DNA of 38,987 nt from Ralstonia sp. TCR112. Its GTDB lineage: Bacteria > Pseudomonadota > Gammaproteobacteria > Burkholderiales > Burkholderiaceae. Below, piece by piece: positions 15,120 through 22,479 of the stretch. Below the pieces are notes generated by a model. The model saw only the letters and a list, made by a program, of their open reading frames with translations. It was not told where the DNA came from and ran no database searches. Positions within the stretch are counted from its first letter, which is position 1; each line of letters starts with the position of its first letter. The position numbers were made by a program, and so were the translations under genes. The stretch covers positions 1-38,987 of the forward strand of contig NZ_VOSS01000048.1 of the NCBI RefSeq assembly GCF_007997035.1, read 5' to 3'.

Positions 15120-15869
15120 ATGGATGTGAAAACTGCTACCCGCGTGTTCGACGTGATCAACCTGTTTGCGGAAGTCCGCCAACCGATGATCTACAGCGAG
15201 ATCGCGCGCCGGACCGAGATTCCGTTATCGAGCTGCCATGCGCTGCTGCGCACGATGGTGGCCAAGGGCTACCTGTATGCGCCGGGCGTCAAGGCGGGCT
15301 ATTACCCCACGCAGCGGCTGTTGCACGTGGCGCGCGACATCTGCAGCGCCGATCCGCTGACGCTGGCCTTCCAGCCGCTGCTCGGCGCGCTGCGCGACGC
15401 CACCGGCGAGACGGCGGCGCTCGCCTCGCTGGCGGGCAATCGCGTGGTCTATCTCGACGTCGTGGAGTCGCGCCAGAAGATCCGCTACAGCGATGAGCCG
15501 GGCGGTTTCATGTACGTGCACGCGAGCGCGGCCGGCAAGGCGCTGCTCGGCACGCTCGCGCCCGATGCGCGCCGCAGGCTGCTCGACAGCTGCGAACCGC
15601 TGCCTCCGGCCACCGACGGCTCACCGATCGACCGCGCCACGCTGGAGCACGAGGTGGAGCAAGGACTCGCGCGCGGCTGGCACCGCTCCACCGGCGAAAA
15701 CGTGGAAGACGTGGCGGGCCTGGCGCGCGGCTTCCTGATCCACGGAGAACCCTTCGCGCTCGTCATCGGCGGGCCGAAGGCGCGCCTGCTCAGGCATGAA
15801 GAGAGCGCCGTCAAGGCGCTGCTCGACGCTTACGCACAGATCCCGCCGTCGCTGCTCGCGGCCGGCTGA
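15120..15869 (+). CDS. IclR family transcriptional regulator
   Basis: A 249-residue regulator with an N-terminal winged helix-turn-helix (residues about 5-60: Ile-Tyr-Ser-Glu-Ile-Ala-Arg-Arg-Thr-Glu-Ile-Pro then Ser-Cys-His-Ala-Leu-Leu) and a GAF-like IclR ligand domain with Ala-Ser-Ala-Ala-Gly-Lys-Ala-Leu-Leu. The frame is open upstream to 14976, but the ATG at 15120 directly follows the inverted repeat and matches family length. It heads a same-strand series of five catabolic or transport genes that begins 48 bases after its stop, so it very likely controls them. IclR proteins of this kind usually respond to an aromatic or carboxylic acid intermediate of the pathway they regulate. Confidence 0.92.
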   Translation: MDVKTATRVFDVINLFAEVRQPMIYSEIARRTEIPLSSCHALLRTMVAKGYLYAPGVKAGYYPTQRLLHVARDICSADPLTLAFQPLLGALRDATGETAALASLAGNRVVYLDVVESRQKIRYSDEPGGFMYVHASAAGKALLGTLAPDARRRLLDSCEPLPPATDGSPIDRATLEHEVEQGLARGWHRSTGENVEDVAGLARGFLIHGEPFALVIGGPKARLLRHEESAVKALLDAYAQIPPSLLAAG

Positions 15870-15917
15870 CCGGGCGCGCACCATGAAGGCGATGCGCTCC
15901 TTGCTTGGAGGATGGAG

Positions 15918-16970
15918 ATGCGCTGGAAGCAACGGCCGCAAGGCTCGAATTGGGGTGAGTTTGGTGAGGACGACCAGCTCGGCAGGCTGAACCTGATCGG
16001 ACCGCAGCAGGTGCTGGCCGGCGCGCGCGAGATCCGCGAGGGGTTGAGCTTCGCGCTGTCGCTGCCGCTCGATTACCCCGGCGAGAACAAGCTCAACCCG
16101 CGCCGCCATCCGCCGGTGCTGCGCCCGACCGAGCGCGATGGCCTGCCTTACGTGAACTTTCCGTTTGCACGCCTGGCGCCTGGCGCCACCGATGTGGTCA
16201 GCGACGACCAGGTGCTGCTGTCGCTGCAGTACTCCACGCAGTGGGATTCCCTCGCACACGTTGGCGCGCGCTTCGATGCCGACGGCGACGGCGTGCCCGA
16301 GAGCGTGTACTACAACGGCTATCGCGCGCAGACCGACATTCTCGGCCCCATGGAATACCGCGAAGACGCGCAGTTCACGCCGCGCCCGTGCGGTTGCGAA
16401 GGCAGCCGCGCCGAGGCGCTCGGTATCGAGAACCTGGCCGTCAAGGGTGTGCAGGGCCGTGGCGTGCTGGTCGACCTGGTCGCGCACCACGGCCGCGAGC
16501 ACCGCACCGTCGGCTACGACGACCTGATGCGCGTGATCGAAGCGGACGGCGTCCAGGTCGAGACCGGAGACATCCTGCTGCTGCGCACCGGGTTTGCGGA
16601 ACTGCTGCTGGAGATGAACCGCCAGCCGGACGAGGCCGTGCTCAACCGCCACTGCTGTGCGCTCGATGGCCGCGACGAACGCCTGCTGCAGTGGATTACC
16701 GATTCGGGCATCGCCGCACTGGCCGCCGACAACTACGCGGTGGAGCGCTACCCCGCGCGCACACCCGATACGCCGGACCAACACCCGCTGCTGCCGCTGC
16801 ACCATCACTGCCTGTTCAAGCTCGGCCTGCCGCTGGGTGAGCTGTGGTACCTGCGCGAACTGGCCGAATGGCTGCGCGCGCACGGCCGCTCGCGCTTCAT
16901 GCTGACCGCGCCGCCGCTGCGCCTGCCCGGCGCGATGGGCTCGCCGGTCACCCCGGTGGCGACGGTCTGA
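15918..16970 (+). CDS. cyclase-family (kynurenine formamidase-like) metal hydrolase
   Basis: A 350-residue protein of the cyclase family (PF04199 type), whose known members are metal-dependent hydrolases of amides or lactone-like rings such as kynurenine formamidase and isatin hydrolase. The metal-binding region reads Gln-Trp-Asp-Ser-Leu-Ala-His-Val-Gly in place of the usual His-x-Gly-Thr-His-x-Asp, a variant seen in the longer members of the family. A later Ala-Ala-Asp-Asn segment is also typical. Two in-frame ATGs exist, at 15912 and 15918; GGAGG at 15907-15911 is correctly spaced only for 15918. It is the first enzyme gene after the IclR regulator. It probably opens a ring or cleaves an amide or ester in the pathway; the substrate is unknown. 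Confidence 0.85.
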   Translation: MRWKQRPQGSNWGEFGEDDQLGRLNLIGPQQVLAGAREIREGLSFALSLPLDYPGENKLNPRRHPPVLRPTERDGLPYVNFPFARLAPGATDVVSDDQVLLSLQYSTQWDSLAHVGARFDADGDGVPESVYYNGYRAQTDILGPMEYREDAQFTPRPCGCEGSRAEALGIENLAVKGVQGRGVLVDLVAHHGREHRTVGYDDLMRVIEADGVQVETGDILLLRTGFAELLLEMNRQPDEAVLNRHCCALDGRDERLLQWITDSGIAALAADNYAVERYPARTPDTPDQHPLLPLHHHCLFKLGLPLGELWYLRELAEWLRAHGRSRFMLTAPPLRLPGAMGSPVTPVATV

Positions 16971-17004
16971 CCCTGCCGATGTCCTTCCATCTGTGTTGCT
17001 GACG

Positions 17005-17706
17005 ATGTCCAGAGAACGCGTTTTGATTACCGGCGGTGCTGCCGGCATTGGGGCCGCCTGCGCGCGCCGCTGTCTCGATGAGGGTTACGAAGTGGTCGTC
17101 ATCGATCGCGTGGGCGACGGCCTGATCGCCGATCTGAGCGATCCCGCGCAGACCGCGCAGGCGCTCCAGAAGGCGCTCGAGGGCGGGCCCATCACGCGGC
17201 TCGTGAACAACGTCGGCGTAGTAGTCCCGGCCGACGCCGAGCACCAGACGCTGGAAGAGCTGGAGCGCGCGTGGGCGCTGAACGTGCGATGCGCGCAGCA
17301 GTGCATGCAGGCGCTGCTGCCGGGCATGAAAGCCGCGGGCTTCGGGCGCATCGTCAACATGTCGTCGCGTGCTGCGCTGGGCAAGGAACTGCGCACGGCG
17401 TATGCGGCCACCAAGGCGGCGCTGCTGGGCATGACCCGCGTGTGGGCGCTGGAGCTGGGCCGCTTTGGCATCACGGCCAATGCCATCGGCCCGGGCCCGA
17501 TCCGCACAGAACTGTTTGACCGCGCCAATCCGCCCGACGCGCCGCGCACGCGCGCCATCGTCGAGGCCGTGCCCGTCAGGCGCATGGGCACGCCCGAGGA
17601 CGTGGCGCACGCGGCGGCCTATCTGCTGGATGCGCGCAGTGGTTTCGTCACCGGGCAGGTCCTGTACGTCTGCGGCGGCATGACCGTGGGCGTCGCGGGC
17701 GTCTGA
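17005..17706 (+). CDS. short-chain dehydrogenase/reductase
   Basis: A 233-residue classical SDR oxidoreductase. The nucleotide site is Thr-Gly-Gly-Ala-Ala-Gly-Ile-Gly at residues 9-16, followed by Asn-Asn-Val-Gly (instead of Asn-Asn-Ala-Gly), the catalytic Ser in Asn-Met-Ser-Ser, and Tyr-Ala-Ala-Thr-Lys. Asp at the end of the second strand (Val-Val-Val-Ile-Asp) suggests NAD(H) preference. ATG at 17005 is chosen; a GTG at 16993 is also in frame. It lies 34 bases after the cyclase gene. It probably oxidises an alcohol or reduces a ketone in the same catabolic route. The family is certain, the substrate is not. Confidence 0.9.
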   Translation: MSRERVLITGGAAGIGAACARRCLDEGYEVVVIDRVGDGLIADLSDPAQTAQALQKALEGGPITRLVNNVGVVVPADAEHQTLEELERAWALNVRCAQQCMQALLPGMKAAGFGRIVNMSSRAALGKELRTAYAATKAALLGMTRVWALELGRFGITANAIGPGPIRTELFDRANPPDAPRTRAIVEAVPVRRMGTPEDVAHAAAYLLDARSGFVTGQVLYVCGGMTVGVAGV

Positions 17707-17751
17707 GCCGCACACCAGAACGAACAACAACAACGATTCGAGGAGACCTAC

Positions 17752-19077
17752 ATGCAGAAAATCACCGCCTTCTTCACCGAACTGATGCGCAGGTATCTGC
17801 CAGACCCGTTCGTGTTCGCGCTCGGTCTGACGCTGCTGACCATGGTGCTGGCGATGCTGGTACAGGGGCAGGCCGTCACCGCGCTGGTACTGGGCTGGGG
17901 CAAGGGCTTCTGGTCGCTGCTCGCGTTCACGACGCAGATGGCCGTGATCCTGGCGATGGGCTACGTGCTGGCCACCGCGCCCCTGACGGAGCGGCTGCTC
18001 GACCGTGTCGTGGCGCGCGTCGATCGCCCGCGCACGGCGGTGATCGTGGCCACGCTGGTCGGCGGCATCGGCAGCTACCTGAACTGGGGCTTCGGACTCG
18101 TGATCGGCGGCATCGTCGCCCGCAAGCTGGCGCTGCGCGTGCGCGGCGTGCACTATCCGCTGATCATCGCGTCGGCCTATAGCGGCTTCACGCTGTACGG
18201 GCTTGGGCTGTCCGCCAGCATTCCGGTGCTCATCTCGACCAAGGGCCACCCGATGGAGGCGCAGATGGGCGTGGTGCCGCTGTCGCAGACCATCTTCTCG
18301 CCGGCCATGCTGCTGACGAGCCTCGTGGTGCTGATCACCCTGCCGTTGCTCAATGCGTGGCTGCATCCGAAGCCCGGCCAGCCGGTGAAGGAGATCGCCG
18401 GCGAGGCTGAAGGCCAGGCGCCTGCCGCTGCCACGCTCGACATCGGCGAGGGCAACACGCTGGCCAACCGGCTCAACCACAGCCGCGTACTCAGCGGCGT
18501 GATCGGGATCATCGGCATGGCCTACGTGGTGCTGCACTTCCGCGCAGGCGGGTCGATGGACCTGAACCTCATCAACTTCATCATCCTGTTCCTCGGCATC
18601 CTGCTGCTCGGCACACCGATCCGCTACGTCGAAAAGCTCAATGAGGGCATCCGCACCATCGGCGGCATCATCCTGCAGTACCCGTTCTACGCCGGCATCA
18701 TGGCCGTGATGGCCTCGTCGGGCCTGGTGGAAACCTTCTCGCACGGGTTCGTGAAGATCGCCACCGCCGAGTCGCTGCCGTTCTGGGGGCTGATCAGCTC
18801 GTTCGTCATCAACTTCTTTGCACCGTCAGCCGGCGGCCACTGGGTCATCCAGGGGCCGTTCATGGTGGATGCCGCCAAGGCCATCGGCGCCTCGGTGCCG
18901 CATACCTCGATGGCGGTGATGCTCGGCAATGCATGGAACGACCTCGTCCAGCCGTTCTGGCTGCTGCCCGCGCTGGCGCTGTCCAAGCTCAAGCTCAAAG
19001 ACATCATGGGCTACACCGTCATCATGATGTTCTGGATCGGCATCGTCTACACGGTGGCCGTCCTGGCGTGGCACTGA
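17752..19077 (+). CDS. short-chain fatty acid transporter, AtoE family
   Basis: A 441-residue inner-membrane carrier matching AtoE (E. coli AtoE is the same length). Long hydrophobic segments run throughout, with the early Arg-Tyr-Leu-Pro-Asp-Pro-Phe-Val-Phe motif, Asn-Trp-Gly-Phe-Gly-Leu, and the later Phe-Ala-Pro-Ser-Ala-Gly-Gly-His-Trp-Val-Ile-Gln-Gly-Pro block of the SCFA_trans family. AGGAGA precedes the ATG. Its place between the dehydrogenase and the muconolactone-isomerase-like gene suggests it imports the carboxylate that feeds the pathway, though family members may move other small acids. The known AtoE works with acetoacetate/short-chain acid catabolism; no ato genes are here. Confidence 0.92.
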   Translation: MQKITAFFTELMRRYLPDPFVFALGLTLLTMVLAMLVQGQAVTALVLGWGKGFWSLLAFTTQMAVILAMGYVLATAPLTERLLDRVVARVDRPRTAVIVATLVGGIGSYLNWGFGLVIGGIVARKLALRVRGVHYPLIIASAYSGFTLYGLGLSASIPVLISTKGHPMEAQMGVVPLSQTIFSPAMLLTSLVVLITLPLLNAWLHPKPGQPVKEIAGEAEGQAPAAATLDIGEGNTLANRLNHSRVLSGVIGIIGMAYVVLHFRAGGSMDLNLINFIILFLGILLLGTPIRYVEKLNEGIRTIGGIILQYPFYAGIMAVMASSGLVETFSHGFVKIATAESLPFWGLISSFVINFFAPSAGGHWVIQGPFMVDAAKAIGASVPHTSMAVMLGNAWNDLVQPFWLLPALALSKLKLKDIMGYTVIMMFWIGIVYTVAVLAWH

Positions 19078-19108
19078 CATTGAACATTGACACGGAACCG
19101 CTTCACTC

Positions 19109-19393
19109 ATGCTCTATCTCGTCTACATGCAGGTCAGGATTCCGGCCGACATCGACCCCGCCCGCGCCGAGGCGCTGAAAGCGGAGGAGAAGGCGTTCTC
19201 GCAACAGCTGCAGCGCGAAGGCAAGTGGCGACACCTCTGGCGCGTTGCCGGCGAGTACGCCAATTACAGCGTGTTCGACGTGGAGTCGAACGACGAGCTG
19301 CATGCGCTGCTGAGCGCGCTGCCGCTGTTCCCGTTCATGTCGATGCAGGTGACGCCGCTTGCGCAGCATCCGTCTGCGCTCGCGGCCAACTAG
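19109..19393 (+). CDS. muconolactone delta-isomerase-like protein
   Basis: A 94-residue ferredoxin-fold protein similar by eye along its length to CatC: it starts Met-Leu-Tyr-Leu-Val, has the Arg-Glu-Gly-Lys-Trp-Arg-His-Leu-Trp-Arg block and Tyr-Ala-Asn-Tyr-Ser-Val-Phe-Asp-Val, and ends with Leu-Pro-Leu-Phe-Pro-Phe-Met and His-Pro-Ser. CatC isomerises muconolactone to 3-oxoadipate enol-lactone. No catA or catB is present, so this copy may act on another unsaturated lactone. It is the fourth gene after the IclR regulator and starts 31 bases after the transporter stop. The symbol catC is withheld because the context is not a beta-ketoadipate operon. Confidence 0.85.
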   Translation: MLYLVYMQVRIPADIDPARAEALKAEEKAFSQQLQREGKWRHLWRVAGEYANYSVFDVESNDELHALLSALPLFPFMSMQVTPLAQHPSALAAN

Positions 19394-19404
19394 GCGGGGG
19401 CGGT

Positions 19405-19701
19405 ATGGCGTTCTTCATCGAGACATTCGACAAGCCCGGCACGGCCGAACTGCGCCTGCGCGAGCGCGACCGGCATCTGGCGTTTCTCGAGCGCCACCGG
19501 GCCCTGCTGCTGGCCTGCGGCGCCAAACTAAACGACGACGGCAGCAATGCCGGTGGCGGCGTCTACGTGGTCGACGTCGACACGCGCGCCGAGGCCGAGC
19601 GCTTCATCGCCGAAGACCCATATGCACTGGCCGGATTGTTCGAGCGCGTACACATCACGCGCTGGCGCAAGGCGTATGTCGCCGGGGTCTGCTACTTGTA
19701 G
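19405..19701 (+). CDS. YciI-like protein
   Basis: A 98-residue YCII-domain protein with a dimeric alpha/beta ferredoxin-like fold. The family His/Asp pair can be seen in Arg-Asp-Arg-His-Leu-Ala-Phe-Leu and in Glu-Asp-Pro-Tyr. Some relatives take part in dehydrochlorination or ring chemistry of aromatics (TftG-like); many have no known activity. ATG at 19405 lies 11 bases after the isomerase stop, with a GGCGGGGG ribosome-binding stretch. It is the last gene of the IclR-linked set and converges with the ABC permease gene. A role in the same pathway is inferred from position. Confidence 0.85.
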   Translation: MAFFIETFDKPGTAELRLRERDRHLAFLERHRALLLACGAKLNDDGSNAGGGVYVVDVDTRAEAERFIAEDPYALAGLFERVHITRWRKAYVAGVCYL

Positions 19702-19751
19702 CGCAGGCCGGCGGAATGGGGCGGCCTGGCGTGCCTGAGGCGTGCGCGGGC

Positions 19752-20516
19752 TTATCGGCGGCCAGGCACGGCGCCGACCGCGCCGGCCGGTGCCGGGCCA
19801 CGGCGTTCATCCGACAGTGGACGTCGCGTCGAGGCCGCCTGCCCCAGCCATTGCGGTAGCGCCTCGACGCCGGTGCACAGCAGGAAATACAGCACGGCCA
19901 CCGCGCCGAATACCTCAGCCGGGTAGGCCACGGTGCGGCTGTTGACCTGGCTGGCGGCAGTGGACAATTCCACCACGCCCACGATGTAGGCCAGCGACGT
20001 GTCCTTGACCGTCGACACCCACTGGTTGGCCAGCGACGGCAGCATGATGCGCCATGCCTGCGGCAACACGATCGTGAGCAACGCCTGCGCCGGTCGCATG
20101 CCCAGCGCGAGCGCCGCGTTGCGCTGTCCCGCACCGACGGCGCGTAGCCCGGCTGCCATGCTCTGTGCAATGTAGGCCGCGCCCACGGCGGCGAGTGCGG
20201 TGACCACCGTGGCGGTTTCCGGCACCGCCACACCCAGCGCCATCGGGATCAGGAAATACGCCCAGAACATCAGCATCAGCACCGGAACGGCGCGCAGCGT
20301 TGCCAGCAGACCGCGCAGCAGGCGCGCCAGCCAGGCGAGGCCGGGTGCGGCATGGAGCCGGTCCAGCAGCAGCGCGGCACCCACGCCAGCCGCCGTGGCG
20401 GCCACGCAGGCCCACAAGGCCATCCAGAGTGTGAGTGCGGCGCCCGCGAGCGGCCCGTTCGGGTACGGGCCCACCAGCAGGTAGCGCAGGTGCAGCAGCA
20501 GGGCCTCGATCGTCAT
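19752..20516 (-). CDS. polar amino acid ABC transporter permease
   Basis: A 254-residue inner-membrane permease of the His/Glu/Gln/Arg/opine family. The family EAA-type loop is visible as Ala-Leu-Gly-Met-Arg-Pro-Ala-Gln-Ala-Leu followed by Ile-Val-Leu-Pro-Gln-Ala-Trp-Arg, with about five transmembrane segments around it. ATG at 20516 overlaps the stop of the upstream permease (ATGA), which fixes the start and predicts translational coupling; a longer open frame to 20588 is ignored. It is the last gene of the binding protein-permease-permease set. No ATPase gene is found on either side. Confidence 0.92.
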   Translation of the reverse strand: MTIEALLLHLRYLLVGPYPNGPLAGAALTLWMALWACVAATAAGVGAALLLDRLHAAPGLAWLARLLRGLLATLRAVPVLMLMFWAYFLIPMALGVAVPETATVVTALAAVGAAYIAQSMAAGLRAVGAGQRNAALALGMRPAQALLTIVLPQAWRIMLPSLANQWVSTVKDTSLAYIVGVVELSTAASQVNSRTVAYPAEVFGAVAVLYFLLCTGVEALPQWLGQAASTRRPLSDERRGPAPAGAVGAVPGRR

Positions 20517-21280
20517 GCGGGCGCTCCGGCAGCCGTTGCCGAAGCACGCGCCCATCCGAGTCGCTGCAGCAGCATCGGCGCCGCCCATTGCAGCAGCAGG
20601 ATCGCGGCGGCATACAGCACCGTCGCCACGGCAAAGGCCTGGAAGGCGAGCAGCGTGTCGGTTTCCACCTGCCGCGCGCTATACGCAAGCTCAGCCAGCC
20701 CGATGCCCATGGCGAGCGAGGTGTTCTTGATGGTGTTGGCACATTGCCCCAGCAGCGGCAGCGCCGACACGCGCAGCGCCTGCGGCAGCACCACACGCAG
20801 GAAGGCGGCACGCGGCGTGAAGCCCAGCGACAGCGCGGCCTCGCGCTGCCCGCGCGGTACGGCCCGGATGCCGGCGCGCAGCTCTTCGGAGAAGAACGCG
20901 CCGGCGTACAGCGCGATGCCGAACGCCGCCGCCACAAATTCGAACGACGGCGCAGGCAACCGCCAGGCACCCACGGCGATGCCGCCCCAGCCGGTGATGG
21001 CCCCGACCACGTCTTCGCCCAGCAATTGCGCCGCGCCGAAATACCAGAAGAACAGTTGCACCAATAACGGCGTCTTGCGAAGGAAGGCCACCAGCGCGCG
21101 GGCCGGTAAGTGCAGCCACGGCTGAGCACTCGCGCGCAGCGCCGTCAGGAGCAGGCCAATGGCCAGCCCGCCCGCGATGGCAGCCGCCGACACCAGCAGC
21201 GTCATCCCGAAGCCCTCCAGCATCCAGCCGAGATAACGCGGCGGCAGGGGCTGGAGGAGTGCCGGCAGGCTCAAGCTCAC
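20513..21280 (-). CDS. polar amino acid ABC transporter permease
   Basis: A 255-residue partner permease of the same family, with the loop Ser-Leu-Gly-Phe-Thr-Pro-Arg-Ala-Ala-Phe then Val-Val-Leu-Pro-Gln-Ala-Leu-Arg, and Lys-Asn-Thr-Ser-Leu-Ala. Start is GTG at 21280, which overlaps the stop of the binding-protein gene (GTGA). The two permeases would form a heterodimer in the inner membrane. The pair needs an ATP-binding subunit that is not encoded here, so it may share one made elsewhere. Confidence 0.92.
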   Translation of the reverse strand: MSLSLPALLQPLPPRYLGWMLEGFGMTLLVSAAAIAGGLAIGLLLTALRASAQPWLHLPARALVAFLRKTPLLVQLFFWYFGAAQLLGEDVVGAITGWGGIAVGAWRLPAPSFEFVAAAFGIALYAGAFFSEELRAGIRAVPRGQREAALSLGFTPRAAFLRVVLPQALRVSALPLLGQCANTIKNTSLAMGIGLAELAYSARQVETDTLLAFQAFAVATVLYAAAILLLQWAAPMLLQRLGWARASATAAGAPA

Positions 21281-22164
21281 TTGGTGCTGCCGATGATGAA
21301 GTCGCGCGGCAGCGGGGCGGCGCTCTTCGGACCGAACCAGCGGTCATAGATGCGGCCGGCGGTGCCGTCCTTCTCGAGACCCTGCAGGATCTGGTCGATG
21401 GTGGCCGTCAGCTTGGTTTCACCCTTCGGCACACCGATGCCCATGTACTCGCGCGTCAGCACGAAAGGCGAGATCTCCAGCTCGCTGCGATTGGGCAGCG
21501 TGGCCAGCAGCGCGCCCAGCTTGGCACCGTCCTGCGCAAAAGCCTGGATGGCACCGGTGCGCAGTGCGGTGAGCGCAAGCGGGGAATCGTCATAGGCGAT
21601 CACGCGCGCGTTGGGATAGCCGTCGCGCAGCGTGGTTTCCTGCGTGGTGCCCTTGTCGACGCCCAGGCGGATGCCGTCTTTCTTCAAATCGTCCGGCTGC
21701 TTCAGCACACCCTTCTTGGCGATGAACTGCAGGCCGCTGGCAAAGTACGGCGTGCTGAATTCAATCTGCTTCTTGCGCTCGTCGGTAATGGTGAAGTTGG
21801 CGGCCACGATGTCGACCTTGCCGGACGTAAGCAGCGGCACGCGGTTGGCCGGGTTGGTGGCGCGCAGTTCCAGCTTGACGCCCAGCTTGTTGGCGATTTC
21901 CTGCGCGTAATCCACATCCAAGCCAACAGGCTGACCGGTCTTGGCATCGGCGTAACCGAACGGCGGATTGGCGTCGAACACGCCCACCCGCAGCACACCC
22001 GCCTTCTTGATGTCGTCGAGCTTGTCGGCGTGGGCTTGCGGTGCGTGCAGCACCGCCACCGCGAGCGCCGCCCCGATGACCACCCCCACCGCCTGGCGCG
22101 ACGATTTTGCCAACGCCTGCGCCAGACCCGGCAACGAGAATGCGCCCGAAACGCTTGCTTGCAT
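21277..22164 (-). CDS. amino acid ABC transporter substrate-binding protein
   Basis: A 295-residue periplasmic solute-binding protein of the SBP_bac_3 type. A long N-terminal leader (residues 1-46) holds a hydrophobic core and ends Gln-Ala-His-Ala. The mature part shows Leu-Arg-Val-Gly-Val, Pro-Pro-Phe-Gly-Tyr, Gly-Leu-Asp-Val-Asp, Ile-Val-Ala-Ala-Asn-Phe-Thr-Ile-Thr-Asp-Glu-Arg and Phe-Ser-Thr-Pro-Tyr, the standard ligand-contact motifs for alpha-amino acids. An AGGGGG ribosome-binding site precedes the ATG and lies in a small stem-loop. It is the first gene of the importer. Ligand could be a polar or cystine-like amino acid; it cannot be narrowed. Confidence 0.92.
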   Translation of the reverse strand: MQASVSGAFSLPGLAQALAKSSRQAVGVVIGAALAVAVLHAPQAHADKLDDIKKAGVLRVGVFDANPPFGYADAKTGQPVGLDVDYAQEIANKLGVKLELRATNPANRVPLLTSGKVDIVAANFTITDERKKQIEFSTPYFASGLQFIAKKGVLKQPDDLKKDGIRLGVDKGTTQETTLRDGYPNARVIAYDDSPLALTALRTGAIQAFAQDGAKLGALLATLPNRSELEISPFVLTREYMGIGVPKGETKLTATIDQILQGLEKDGTAGRIYDRWFGPKSAAPLPRDFIIGSTK

Positions 22165-22479
22165 GACAACCCCCTGATGATTTTTAGGGGTTCAAGCGTA
22201 GGGTGATTGCTGCGCCGCGCAAACGAATTCCTTGGCAGATCGATATACGCGTCCCGGTCGCAACCGGCGCCGCCATGCGCCGCAAAGCCGCCCGGGCCTT
22301 CAGTTTTTACATTTCCTGCCGATGAAGGGGGAGGTGATCGGGTGCGCACCACGCAATCATTCACCCGACAACAGTGCCCGATACACTGCAAGAACAACGA
22401 ACAGACGGGGAATACACGTGGACCAAACGGCTGGCGTCGTCATCCGCCGGCATCGCCATGCGCGCGGGGCGTACCGATC
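22165..22479. promoter_or_regulatory. divergent intergenic region, ABC operon leader
   Basis: On the minus strand, TTGCGC (22222-22217) and TACGCT (22200-22195) with a 16-bp spacer are a plausible promoter for the ABC operon. The 5' leader would contain AACCCCCT/AGGGGTT (22168-22175 and 22186-22192), whose pairing would hide the ribosome-binding site of the binding-protein gene. No gene is seen between 22230 and 22479; the open frame there lacks domain character. Confidence 0.35.

Noticed and set aside
19109-19393. Calling the muconolactone-isomerase-like gene catC of the beta-ketoadipate pathway
   Set aside because: No catA, catB or pca genes are present and the operon context is different.
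19729-19769. CGTGCCTG/CAGGCACG inverted repeat between YciI and the ABC permease
   Set aside because: The second arm lies inside the permease coding end, the loop is long and there is no T-run; weak evidence for a terminator.
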